Assembly: GCF_910591885.1 (NCBI RefSeq)
Contig: NC_063272.1
Span: forward strand, 3,155,924-3,219,923
Source of the DNA: Bombus terrestris
Lineage: Eukaryota; Arthropoda; Insecta; Hymenoptera; Apidae
Direction of reading: 5' to 3'
DNA: 64,000 bases
The notes beneath the pieces are model-generated. The model ran no database searches, was not told the DNA's origin, and saw only the letters and a list, made by a program, of their open reading frames with translations. Below are positions 52,160 to 61,261 of the stretch, in pieces. Numbering within the stretch: the stretch's first letter is position 1; each line of letters starts with the position of its first letter. The position numbers and the translations under genes are program-made.

Positions 52160-54809
52160 TTAATCTAGAGGGTATTTTCTTTTTAGTCTGCGGATCTGGT
52201 CCGTCGTGTCCAGTAGTTGGGTGACTAGTGGGTTGTGGTGGTTGTTGACTCTTGTGTTATATCTGCTTCTGAACTTGTGTATTTCATCTTTGACTGTAGG
52301 TATCTTGAGGTCACGGTGGATTGTTTCGTTGGTAACATACCAGGGTGCATTTAATAGGGATCTTAGCGTTTTCGATTGGAAGCGTTGGAGTATTTCAATG
52401 TTGGAATTACTTGCTGTTCCCCATAGTTGGATTCCGTAGGTCCAGACAGGTTTTATTACGGCCTTGTAGAGGGTTATTTTGTTCTGTATGTTTAGTTTGG
52501 AGCGTCGGCCCGTGAGCCAATAGAATTTTCTTAGTTTTTCCTTTAATTGCTTTGATTTCTCTGAGATATGTTTTTTCCAAGTTAGCCTCCTGTCCAGGGT
52601 CATGCCCAGGTATTTTACGGAGTCCTTGCTTGGGATTATTGTGTTGTTAATGGTGACCTGGGGGCAGGTTTGTTTTCGGAGCGTAAAGGTTACATGAGAG
52701 GATTTTTTTTCGTTTATTTTGAAGCCCCATTTTTGGAATCACTTTTCCATGGTGTCGCGACTTCGCTGGAGAGTGGATGAGGCAATTGTCGGGTCTGCGT
52801 GGGTAGCTAATAGTGCTGTATCGTCGGCAAATGTTGCTATTGTTACCTCGTTTGATATAGGTAAGTCGGCAGTGTAGATGGAGAACAGTAGGGGTCCGAG
52901 GACACTACCTTGGGGTATGCCGGATTCTATTGGGACTGTTGCGGAAGAGACGCCTAGGCATTTAACTATGAATTGTCTGTTGGTTAGGTAGGATTTTAAG
53001 ATGGAGTAGTATGGATGGGGTAGGATCTTTTTGATCTTGTAGAGTAGCCCTTCATGCCATACTTTGTCGAATGCCTGTTGGATGTCTAAGAATACCGCTG
53101 AACAGTATTTTTTCTTTTCAAGGGTTTGGCTGATCATGTGGGTTATGCGGTGGATTTGCTCTACTGTTGAGTGTTGTTTTCGGAAGCCGAATTGGTGGTC
53201 TGGGAGTGTTTTCAATTCTTCTAGGAGTGGGAGGAGACGATTCGTGAGCATCCTCTCGAATAGTTTAGACAGGGTAGGTAAAAGACTGATTGGGCGATAG
53301 GAGGTTGTTTCATATATTGGTTTACCGCCGGGTTTAGGGATGAGGGTGATTAGTGAGATTTTCCAAGCCTTGGGAAAGTGTTGAACGCGGAGGATAGCGT
53401 TAAAGATTGATGCGACGAGTGCAAACCCTTTTATGGGAAGTTCCTTGATTGCTTTATTTCCTATTAGGTCGTGACCTGCTGCTTTCTTGGGGTTTAGGCG
53501 ACTGATTGCTTCTTTAATCTCTGCAGAAGTGAAGGGCTCAATAGGAGGGGACATTTGGAAGGGAATGTGCAGGTATTCGGTAACGTCTGCAGCAGCTACG
53601 GAGGAATGGGGTTTGGATACTTCAGACAAGTGTTTGGCAAATAGGTTGGCTTTTTCTATAGGGCTACGCGCCCATCCGCCTTGCGGGCGGCGGATTGGAG
53701 GTATTATTTGTGGGGTGCGCGTGAGTTTCCTGGAGGCCTTCCATAGTGAGTAGTTGGAGTCGGCTGTGGGGGACAAGCTGGCGAGATATTTGTGAAAACA
53801 ATCATTATTGTAGTTTTTTATGGTTTTGAATAGTTTTCTAGTTGCGTTGTTTAGTTTGCGTTTGTCCTCCGGTGTTCTATGGGTCTGCCATACTCTTCTT
53901 AGTCTACGTTTTTCTGCTATTTGTTTTTAATATGTACTGGGGATATTCGTGTTTGCTGATGGACGTTATTGCCGGTGTGGAGAAGCGGATATCGTTTATT
54001 ATGCTCGTGTTTAGGTATTCCGTAGCTGCTTCGATTTCTTCGTTGGTTTTTAGTGAAGTTGAGGCTGAAGTTGTGTGTGTGAAGATTTCTCTAAAGAGCT
54101 GCCAGTTGGTGTGTTGGTTATGAATGGAGCCATTAGGTGTATTCTCGATGATAGTTGAACTGATTGTTACTATCACGGGGGAATGGTCAGAGGAGAGATC
54201 AGCCGAGGAATTGATTTGGACGTGTCTTGACGAGATATTTTTAGTTATGAGGAAATCAAGGAGATCGGGTATTTTGTTTGTGTCGGTGGGCCAGTGTGTG
54301 GGTTCGTATGTGGTAAGGTAGTTGAGGTTATTGGTTATTATGCTGTTGAGGAGGTTTTTGCCTCTTACTGTAACCAGTCTGCTGCCCCATTGGGTGTGTT
54401 TGGCGTTGTAGTCTCCTCCGGCTATGAATTTATTGCCCAGGGTGTCCAGGAAGTTGTCGAAGTCTTCTTTGGCGATGGAGTGTCTGGGAGGGCAGTATAC
54501 AGCTGAAGTGGTGATTGTACCATGACAGTCTTCTATTGCTACGTTTGTTGCTTGGAGGTAGTCTTTCTGGAATGGTTGAAGTTCGTAGTGCTGGATGTTT
54601 GATTTGATTATGATTCCGGTGCCGCCGTGAGCCTTTCCGCTGGGGTGTTGGGTGTGGTAGAAGTTGTAGCCGTGTATTTTGAGGTAGTTTTTGTCGGTGA
54701 AGTGGGTTTCGGATATGAGCATCACGTCTATTTGCTGTTGTTTTAAGAATAGTTCTAGTTCAGATTTGTGCTGAGCTAGACCGTTGGCGTTCCACAGAGC
54801 TATTCGCAT
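52160..54809 (-). pseudogene. LINE ORF2, endonuclease and reverse transcriptase, broken
   Basis: Starts at the ATG at 54,809. Residues 1-220 form an APE-type endonuclease with N7-N9, SETHF (E34), GGDYNAKHTQWGS (D133, N135) and SSDHSP (D208, H209), all key positions present. The frame breaks in an A run near 53,917. The correct frame then carries on to 52,742 and holds the reverse transcriptase, with a G-I-P-Q-G-S-V-L-G-P motif and FADDTALLA (catalytic DD). A TGA at 52,739-52,741 interrupts it just after the RT palm. The C-terminal region (KYLG..., NAPWYVTN, IHRDLKIPTVKDEI) is readable to the stop at 52,160. Such proteins nick the target and copy the element RNA at the nick. This copy cannot make the full protein. 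Confidence 0.95.
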
Positions 54810-54814
54810 TGGTT

Positions 54815-56031
54815 TTATTTTGCTTCTGTGCGTATGAATTTGTCCATGAAGAGTGTGAGTAGTGACAGCAAGTTATTAATTTGCTCAGTTTGCTTCTCGA
54901 TAAGTTTTTCGAGTCTGGTAAAGTTGTCTGTGCTTTGTGGGGTGGGAATTCTATTTTCTGTGTGTACACTGTGTGTTTTCGAGTTGTTTACGTTTCCTTG
55001 CGTTGCCTGCGCATAGGATACTGTTGGTGTGGTGAGTTTTTGGGGTTTAGGTTCTTGTATGGTTATGTCCTTGGGTCTCAGTTTTGGATACTTTATATTA
55101 TGTAGTGTTTTGTAGGCTGAGCATCCTTTGTAGTTCGCAGGATGCTCTCCTTGACAGTGGATACACTTGGCGGGGGTTTCCGGGGATTTAGTGCATTGGT
55201 CAGTGGGGTGATTACCTGCACATTTTACGCACCGGAAGTTGTGATTGCAGTATTTCTGCGTGTGGCCGTACCTTTGGCACCTTTGCATTGTATTATTTCT
55301 TTCTTTACAAGAGGTGGCTCGAACTTAACTATGGAGTTCATCAGCCGATTGATGTTGTAGATTTCTTTGTTGTTTGTTTTTTGTTTTAAGTCTATAAAAA
55401 ATAAGGATAGTGGGTTTTTTGTGATTCTATGCCTAATGTTGCTGATGTTAGTTACTTCGTGGCCGTGATTTAACAGTTCGCACTTTAGTTCGTCTAGATC
55501 GACTGAGTGGTGGATGTTGCGTAGCACCACTCGAAATGGTCTTTCTTGTTTGAGCTGGTATGTGTGGAATTTAGCGTTTAACGTTTTTAATAGCTTGGTT
55601 AACTTTCTATAGGCGTCTGGGCGGGTCGGCAGTATTTTCACGTGGTTGTTGTTAATCTTTAACTTGTAGTCCTCTTTGCTGATGTCTTTTTCGATAGTCT
55701 TAATCATTGACTGTATGTCGATTACGTCGTTAATGAATATCGGTGGGAGAGAGGGAATTCTTTGAGTATGGAGATTATTTACCTTTTCGGTTGTAATCAT
55801 GGAGTCTTCCGTGGACTCCAGTATTGAAAATCTATTGTAGGTGGTCACCTGGCTGGCTGATGGTTTAGTTTGACTCTTGTTTACATTTGTCTTGGTTGGT
55901 TCGAGCTTTCGTTTTTTCGTGTGATGGTCGTTTACCAGGATAGATGTGTTGCCCTCTTGCCACGGGGGAGGAAAAATGGTGGTGTTATAATTTAGCTCCG
56001 GGGAGCCTGTTGGGAATGATAGAGCCATCAT
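54815..56031 (-). pseudogene. LINE ORF1, gag-like RNA-binding protein, frameshifted
   Basis: Read from 56,031. The first 250 residues are intact and include a lysine-rich N-terminal region. A segment at about 166-245 (RPFRVVLRNIHH...) matches the domain that precedes zinc knuckles in Jockey-type Gag proteins. A one-base loss near 55,282 shifts the frame in the middle of the first zinc knuckle. The second part (55,288-54,815) continues with that knuckle (C-x2-C-x4-H-x4-C), then CVKCAGNHPTDQC (C-x2-C-x3-H-x4-C) and CIHCQGEHPANYKGC (C-x2-C-x3-H-x6-C), and ends in a glutamine/leucine-rich tail. The stop lies five bases before the ORF2 start. In this family the protein binds element RNA and packages it. 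Confidence 0.92.
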
Positions 56032-56155
56032 CGAGCTAATTAATTCAGTGTGAAAGAACTAGTCGAGAGGCTGTTAACCCCTGGCTAGGTTAGTTGGATT
56101 CGCTTTCGACAGATGGGCGTCACGTGGAGTTTTGTGAACTTCACAGGGCACTGGA

Positions 56156-56192
56156 CACACGTCTGCACGCCTCGGCACTCACGAACGAACTG
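56156..56192 (-). promoter_or_regulatory. Putative internal LINE promoter (Inr plus DPE)
   Basis: At the 5' end of the LINE the minus strand reads CAGTTCGTTCGTGAGTGCC... and AGACGTG follows. If the A of CAGTT is +1, AGACGTG starts at +28, the canonical place and sequence of the downstream promoter element used by Drosophila Jockey and related LINEs. The CA is shared with the target duplication, so the exact +1 is inferred. Confidence 0.6.
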
Positions 56193-56203
56193 GATAATGT
56201 ATG
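56191..56203. repeat. 13-bp target-site duplication (5' side of the LINE)
   Basis: Exact copy of 52,012-52,024. Confidence 0.95.
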
Positions 56204-56275
56204 TGATAATGTATTTTTAGTGTATCCTGTTAGCTTAACAAAACATAACGTTGTTCAACGTTTGTATAATATATT
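56204..56275 (+). repeat. Second copy of the 44-kb dispersed repeat (right part)
   Basis: GATAATGTATTTTTAGTGTATCCTG and the following TTAGCTTAACAAAACATAAC match the reverse complement of about 43,745-43,820. This shows the continuity of the repeat across the LINE. Confidence 0.9.
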
Positions 56276-56384
56276 TAAAGAAAAAGATTGATCGTACTTT
56301 CTGATCTGAAAAAATAGCTCTGTTTATACATTATACATTATACATGTGTATGGGAATTAACTAGTGTCTATATAGTTTCATACT

Positions 56385-56800
56385 GACAAAATAGTTTCGA
56401 GTTACTTAAAAATAGTTGCTTGATTCAAGCAACTGTACGCGTTAACAAAATAGTTCCAATTTACTTGAAAATAGTTGCTTGATTCAGGTAACTTGACCAA
56501 TCTGAAACATCATAAAAACTTGGAAGGATATTTCAAGCAAAATTACAGGTTCACATTGGCAAAATGATTCTAACTTACTTGAAAATAGTTGCTTGATTCA
56601 AGCAACTGTACACGTTAACAAAATAGTTTCAAGTAACTTGAAAGTAGTTGCTTGATTCAGGTAACTTGACCAATCTGAATCATCATAAAAACTTGGAAGG
56701 ATATTTCAAGCAAAATTACAGATTCACATTGGTAAAATAATAGGTTCACATTGACAAAATGGTTTCGAATTGCTTGAATTCAAATCGTTTGACGAAGCAA
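56385..56800 (+). repeat. 174-bp tandem repeat, about 2.4 copies
   Basis: GCAACTGTAC(G/A)CGTTAAC occurs at 56,429 and 56,602, and GGTAACTTGACCAATCTGAA at 56,487 and 56,661. Units also contain an internal repeat of GAAAATAGTTGCTTGATTCA, so the region is a nested tandem. Confidence 0.9.
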
Positions 56801-57412
56801 CATGACTAATCTGAATAGTTTAATTGTCATCTTTATCCAAGACTCGCATAGTCAATCGAGCCATTCGGAAATCACATTGACCAACTCCAAAATTGAAAAG
56901 TAGAGAAAAGTAATTACAAGTATCGCAAGTGGTGAGACAATATGCGATAAAAGTGAAAAGATGAGCGTGGCGTTAAGCTCTAAGAAACTAGAGGTTTTGT
57001 GAGAATCAATCGTGTACTTGAACGATGAAATTGCGAAATTATGAGATTGTCCAAAGATGAAGTTGGTCAATTTGACTTTCGCCAGGCTCGATCGTCACTA
57101 CGACAGTTCTCGCGTATCGAAACTATCTTGATGTTTGTGTCGACAGGTGAGACGAATGAGCGATCGTGGCGGAGAAGGATCAGGACATTCGGTCGTTACG
57201 AGGGAAGCAGTGTTACCGACTTTGTTTAGTCGTCGCGAATCAGTCGCCTGTTTTCCTTTTGGAGCTGTTACAAGAATATTACCAAAACATGGAAACCCAG
57301 TGTCCAGAATGCCCGTACCACCGATCGGTAGAAGAAGTACGCGCAATCTTCGGTTGGACATTATGGACAACATCGCAGACCTATGAACGAGGGAGGTAAG
57401 GATCTTTCGTTT
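56801..57412. other. Non-coding DNA with a GC-richer open segment
   Basis: Between about 57,135 and 57,400 composition is GC-richer and several frames stay open, for example 57,166-57,399 on the plus strand, with a CPECPYH motif near residues 46-52. I do not recognise any product. It may be an older repeat or an exon. The copia element starts right after it. Confidence 0.35.
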
Positions 57413-57417
57413 ATTTT

Positions 57418-57695
57418 TGTTGAAGTGGTCACCACTTCTAGGAAAACTCCACATCTGGTCTTTTTAGCTTTCTCAAGCGCTGAAGCCATCGACAGCATAT
57501 AGACAAAGGAATAGCAGGGAGGCAGACCCAATACGGTAGACAGGCGACATTGGCTTCGGGGTTCTCAGTCATAAAGTAACACTGCTAGCGTGCGGATCTG
57601 GACCAGCTCAAATTGTATTCCTTTATTTCATTATTAAGTCAAATATATACTTTGTATCTTACACTTTATCCACGCGTTTTTCTCTTTTCTCAACA
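57418..57695 (+). repeat. Copia-type 5' LTR, 278 bp
   Basis: TGTTGAAG...CTCAACA. It contains the tract TTTATTTCATTATTAAGTCA and is very similar to the 3' LTR. The 3' LTR has about 15 extra bases near its end and a handful of substitutions. Confidence 0.95.
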
Positions 57696-57711
57696 GGTTA
57701 TGGACCCAGGG
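57696..57711 (+). promoter_or_regulatory. Primer-binding site
   Basis: GGTTATGGACCCAGGG directly after the LTR resembles the copia primer-binding site, which pairs with an internal part of initiator methionine tRNA. Confidence 0.8.
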
Positions 57712-57790
57712 CTGTAAAGTGTAAGATAGCAACGCGAAGTGAATAAATTGTCAAAGTATTGTGCTTAGTAAAGTAAGTGATAGTGCTAAA

Positions 57791-58288
57791 ATGGAATCAG
57801 CAAGTGCGAAGATCGAGATGTTACGTGGCGAAGAAAACTGGCTCCAGTGGCGTTTTGTCATGCGTACACTTTTGAAGGAAGATGACGACCTGATCAACGT
57901 GTGTGAAGGGAATCTGTGTCATCTGTACGTAGCGAAAAAATTACCAGTGGATTTTAACGAAGCGATGAGATCCGAAAAGAAAGAAATTATGTGGCTAAAG
58001 AAAATATTTCTCGAATGCAAAATAGAGATATTTAAGTATACGCTATGTGTAGATAATACTAGTGTCGTAAAATTAATTAAGAATCCTGAATTCCATCAAA
58101 GAAGTAAGCATATTGATATAAGATACCACTTTTTGCGAGATTTATACAATAGAGGCGAAATTGATGTAACATATGTAACAAGCGAAGAGCAACTGGCAGA
58201 TATATGTACAAAAGCGTTGCCAAAACCAAGATTTGAATATTTAAGACAAAAGTTAGGTTTGAAAAATAAAAAAGATGTTAAGAGGTAA
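57791..58288 (+). CDS. Fused gag N-terminus / RNase H C-terminus, copia-type
   Basis: The ATG at 57,791 is chosen because MESASAKIEMLRGEENWLQW is the usual start of copia-type Gag in insects; an in-frame ATG 30 bases upstream is also open. About 37 residues of Gag-like sequence are followed, after a short junction (about residues 38-60), by RNase H of Ty1/copia Pol. The visible RNase H features are KEIMWLKKIF, CVDNTSVVKLIKNPEFHQRS, KHIDIRYHFLRD, then EEQLADICTKALPKPRFEYL, ending LGLKNKKDVKR. The catalytic aspartate region is partly present, but the first half of RNase H is missing. The frame is intact across the deletion junction. Whether the 165-residue product is made or useful is unknown. 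Confidence 0.85.
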   Translation: MESASAKIEMLRGEENWLQWRFVMRTLLKEDDDLINVCEGNLCHLYVAKKLPVDFNEAMRSEKKEIMWLKKIFLECKIEIFKYTLCVDNTSVVKLIKNPEFHQRSKHIDIRYHFLRDLYNRGEIDVTYVTSEEQLADICTKALPKPRFEYLRQKLGLKNKKDVKR

Positions 58289-58321
58289 TTGCTTATAGAG
58301 ATGTAGAGTTTTTAGGGAGGG

Positions 58322-58395
58322 TGTCGAAGTGACTATCACTTCTAATATAAAAAAAAAACTCTACATGATCTGTTTAGTCTTCTCGTAGTTTTTTT
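58322..58395 (+). mobile_element. Divergent internal LTR start
   Basis: TTTTTAGGGAGGG followed by TGTCGAAGTGACTATCACTT repeats the purine-tract/LTR junction seen at 58,533-58,546, with differences. It then carries an AAAACTCTACATGATCTG match before similarity ends. It is a leftover LTR beginning from a related element inside the larger element. Confidence 0.75.
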
Positions 58396-58429
58396 AGTAA
58401 TAAATTAATTTGAATGGAAAAGAGAAAGG

Positions 58430-58513
58430 CAGTTGGCAAATGTATTTGTGAAGACATTGACAAAATCAAGATTCAGATATTTACGACGAGAGTTAGAAAC
58501 TATTCAGATATAA
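58430..58513 (+). pseudogene. Second RNase H tail, copia-type
   Basis: Reads QLANVFVKTLTKSRFRYLRR and seven more residues to a stop. It is homologous to EEQLADICTKALPKPRFEYLR in the fused reading frame, but clearly from a diverged relative. It is followed by the purine tract and the 3' LTR. Confidence 0.85.
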
Positions 58514-58532
58514 TTGTTTGTCGGGATGTAGA

Positions 58533-58545
58533 GTTTTAGGGAGGG
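58533..58545 (+). promoter_or_regulatory. Polypurine tract before the 3' LTR
   Basis: TTTTAGGGAGGG directly precedes TGTTGAAG of the 3' LTR, in the place of a plus-strand primer site. Confidence 0.7.
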
Positions 58546-58838
58546 TGTTGAAGTGGTCACCACTTCTAGGAAAACTCCACATCTGGTCTTTTTAGCTTTC
58601 TCAAGCGCTGAAGCCATCGACAGCATATAGACCAAAGAATAGCAGGGAGGCAGACCATAAACGGTAGACAGGCGACGTTGGCTTCGGGGTTCTCAGTCAT
58701 CAAGTAACAGTGCTAGCGTGCGGATCTGGACCAGCTCAAATTGTATTCCTGTATTTCATTATTAAGTCAAATATATACTTTGTATCTTACACTTTATCCA
58801 CGCGTTTTTCTCTCTTTATATACTGAATAACCTCAACA
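58546..58838 (+). repeat. Copia-type 3' LTR, 293 bp
   Basis: Matches the 5' LTR over most of its length and ends ACCTCAACA before ATTTT. It is longer by about 15 bases (TATATACTGAATAAC region) near the end. Confidence 0.93.
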
Positions 58839-59092
58839 ATTTTAGCCGCTCTATCTCCGCTAGTTTGCAGACTAAGAAAAACCGAGTTTAAAGTTGACGA
58901 ACTTCTATACGATCGTGCGAAGTTAAGATTTGAAAGAACCAAATATTCGTTGCTCTCCAGGTATACAATTTTCATCGTATTATTTATTATTTTATTCTTT
59001 GTAACTTATAATTATTTACACATCATATCGTTCTTTATAACAATGTACGCATACGTGGATTCATCAATTACTTTTTTTTTCTTCTTTTTTAG

Positions 59093-59214
59093 ATGGAGTT
59101 AGAACAATTATTAATTAGGCGAAAATTAACAGTTAAAATTACGGACGAATCGAGTCGCTATGGTTTTCATTCCTTGTTCGTCAGGAGCCTCGCTAAGGAA
59201 GCACGTCTTCGTCG
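59093..59214 (+). CDS. Exon of an unidentified host gene (exon A)
   Basis: A long pyrimidine tract (TTTTTTTTTCTTCTTTTTTAG) ends at 59,092 and a donor GTGAAG starts at 59,215. The 122-nt exon encodes MELEQLLIRRKLTVKITDES and then SRYGFHSLFVRSLAKEARLR plus two bases of the next codon. The ATG at its start is probably an internal methionine, since it follows the acceptor directly. It joins in phase with 59,349. The fragment is rich in basic and helical residues. I do not recognise the protein. The copia element lies just upstream, in what would be the preceding intron or flank. Confidence 0.6.
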
Positions 59215-59348
59215 GTGAAGCTTATAGCATGGTCGCGAAGAAGCTTATTTTTCAATTGGAATCATAAATTATTAAGCAATAACATAGAAATTTACTTCAT
59301 CCCGCGCTCAATAGCCAGGGACGTGTCGTAAACTCGGTATCTCCGCAG

Positions 59349-59469
59349 GGTAATTTGGAATTATATTACAGCGGTACAAGTTGCCGAACTTCCTCACCCG
59401 CAGAGATATCGTGATCTTCTCGGAAAACTAACATCTCGTGTTAGTTCAAGTAGCGTCCCATCTTTGCCA
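59349..59469 (+). CDS. Exon of an unidentified host gene (exon B, 3' border uncertain)
   Basis: Acceptor CTCCGCAG ends at 59,348. Joined to exon A, the codon CG+G gives R and the frame continues VIWNYITAVQVAELPHPQRY, RDLLGKLTSR, then a serine-rich stretch. The frame stays open to 59,670 and looks coding to about 59,540. Donors in the phase needed by the next exon are GTTAGT at 59,440, GTAGAA at 59,470 and GTCATG at 59,503; I give the second. The intron to exon A is 134 bp, a normal insect size. Confidence 0.5.
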
Positions 59470-60302
59470 GTAGAAGGCGCGCCAAGAGCACGTGAAAGGC
59501 TGGTCATGACACTCGCGGCATTCACACCTCGAACACAGAAAAAGATACTTGTTAACGTTCAAGCGGTTCAGATATTGTTCAATTTTCGCGCGACACAAAC
59601 GTTGTTCAAACTTGGAACGCTACAGGCATTTTTCAACTCTGTTACGAGCAAACTTATACATATTCATTGAAGACATACGAAAGAATACGCGCTGTATTCG
59701 TTATCATGCGTTTTTTTTATTAGAGTTCAGACTTTTATGGATCGTCATTATTGGAACAGCAAGCGTTCAGTTCTGTTCTTCCCTACGTGCTCATAATCTT
59801 GGCTGATAACCGCCATTCGCTATATACATCGTTGGTATCGACGTCAAAGGATTAACACAGACAAATACGTCCGTACAATCCGATTTGATTGATTTTAGAT
59901 CTTGCATAAAACAGATCTCTATATAAACAGATAATTTCTGATTCTAAACATTTGTATTGCTTCTTCTTCCGCTTTGAAATCCTCTACAAACGCCTTTTAT
60001 ATTCGTTCAACTTTTCAGCTCACAGAAAAGAACATTACGCGTATTCCTAGCAATCGCCCAAAGACTCGAACGTGTGCTTCGATAAAGCTCGCTTAACTTT
60101 CATCGACACATCGATAACTTTGCGTTCCAAGATGTTATTACGCCCTAGAATCCCTAACATAATTTTAGAAGCAGAATTTCTGTGCAAAACAATTCCATCG
60201 CCTTGTCACGCTTAACGGCTCAATCATCGAAACATGTATCATAACGCACGAATTATGATGAAAAAGAAACTGTCTTTCGAATAAAAGCAATCCGTTTGCC
60301 AG

Positions 60303-61020
60303 GTGCGCTTAAGGATGTACAGGACGTCGACGGAGCAAGTGTACGAAATACAGCCGCTGGAGGGTAACAGTTCCGCTCAACGTTACACTCAACAGCCGAA
60401 ACAACGATTCTCTGAAATGCCTACTCCTTCGGTTTCGCCGACGTCTTCTCTCCGAAAGCGCGTCTCGGAACTGCCAAGAGCCGCGAGTGCATCCGTTTCC
60501 GGTGCTGCGGGCATTGTCTGCTCTAATACGGATCTGATATCGATCCTAAGCTCGTTAGCGTCTTCCGCGACGGAAATCAACCGATGCGGCGAGGAAGCGC
60601 CGAGTTCCCAGGACGATAGCAAATCAAACTGGCCCGGAAAAACGACCGAACAGAAGGGAAGTCGATCGAAGAGCTTCCGTTCCAATAGCTTCGACGTGTC
60701 GACATTGCACGGAGCTAAAAGTAAGCTTAGCGGATCCTCGAAAGCCGCTATTTCGACCTTTATGGCACCGTCGAATTGGTTCACGAAGAGACACCAACCG
60801 ATGTCGAAGAAGCCGGAAGATTTAGTAACGGCCAGTTTAAGTCTCAAGTTCGATAAATCGAAGGTAGTGAAGGCGGTGAAGGAAACGTTGGGTAAAAAGT
60901 CCCCTAATAGCGAGGTCAAACACAAAGTCGTATGGGACAACACTAGTGGAACCAAAGTGGACGCTCAGCTAAGTTGTATTTCTCGTTACGATATCGTTTC
61001 TTGTTTAAGAGCCATCGTAG
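60303..61020 (+). CDS. Large exon of an unidentified host gene (exon C)
   Basis: Acceptor TTTGCCAG ends at 60,302. From GTG at 60,303 the frame is open to a stop at 61,179, and a donor-like GTGAAAGG at 61,021 is the likely exon end. It encodes about 239 residues: VRLRMYRTSTEQVYEIQPLE at the start, a long serine/threonine-rich low-complexity middle (SVSPTSSLRKR, SFRSNSFDVS), then a more ordered tail (NWFTKRHQPMSKK, LKFDKSKVVKAVKETLGKK, KVVWDNTSGTKVDAQ). Repeated R-x-x-S sites could be phosphorylated (inference). GC content is clearly above the surroundings, which supports coding. The 188-codon frame on the other strand is its shadow. Joining with exons A and B is inferred from phase and strand. 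I cannot name the protein. Confidence 0.6.
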
Positions 61021-61261
61021 GTGAAAGGAGGAATGCAAGAACGCACATAATACGCAAAAATCTATGGCAGATTCAAAGCACAGTACTCGTTGTGATATTC
61101 GGTAAAGATAATAAGTTCTCCTATGGAGATTTCATTTTTCAAATTATTCTCGTAAAAGTACGTATTTGCATAAATAAATAGCACACGGTCTCTGCGTAAA
61201 TACCCAGGCCAGTTATAAATATTTCAGTTTGCCAACGATATCCAACATGTGGGACACTCAC

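Larger units (their letters stand above)
52025..56190 (-). mobile_element. Jockey-clade non-LTR retrotransposon, near full length
   Basis: A 4.17-kb LINE read on the minus strand, with a 5' UTR, gag-like ORF1 with three zinc knuckles, ORF2 with endonuclease and reverse transcriptase, a short 3' UTR and an A-rich tail (T run at 52,025-52,034 on the plus strand). Both ends are bounded by the exact 13-bp duplication TGGATAATGTATG, so the copy is complete or almost so. Three lesions make it inactive as it stands: a frameshift in ORF1 near 55,282, a frameshift in an A run of ORF2 near 53,917, and a stop codon at 52,739-52,741. Few lesions over 4 kb suggest a fairly recent insertion. It has split an older dispersed repeat. 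Confidence 0.97.
57413..58843 (+). mobile_element. Internally deleted copia-type LTR retrotransposon with TSD
   Basis: Two LTRs (57,418-57,695 and 58,546-58,838) begin TGTTGAAGTGGTCACC and end CTCAACA. They are flanked by the 5-bp duplication ATTTT (57,413-57,417 and 58,839-58,843). A primer-binding site follows the first LTR and a purine tract precedes the second. The interior is only 850 bp and encodes a gag start joined to an RNase H end. Protease, integrase and most of reverse transcriptase are missing. Such an element can only move with proteins supplied by a full-length relative. The interior also contains a second tail from a related element. Confidence 0.95.

Noticed and set aside
52206..55360. 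Several plus-strand frames of 60-93 codons
   Set aside because: All are shadows of the LINE reading frames on the minus strand.
57098..57454. 118-codon minus-strand frame running into the copia LTR
   Set aside because: Its first codons come from the LTR itself, so it is not an ancestral gene. The GC-rich segment is reported as unexplained instead.
60389..60955. 188-codon reading frame on the minus strand
   Set aside because: It is complementary to the serine-rich plus-strand exon, which has an acceptor, coding-like composition and a compatible context. The minus frame lacks any motif.
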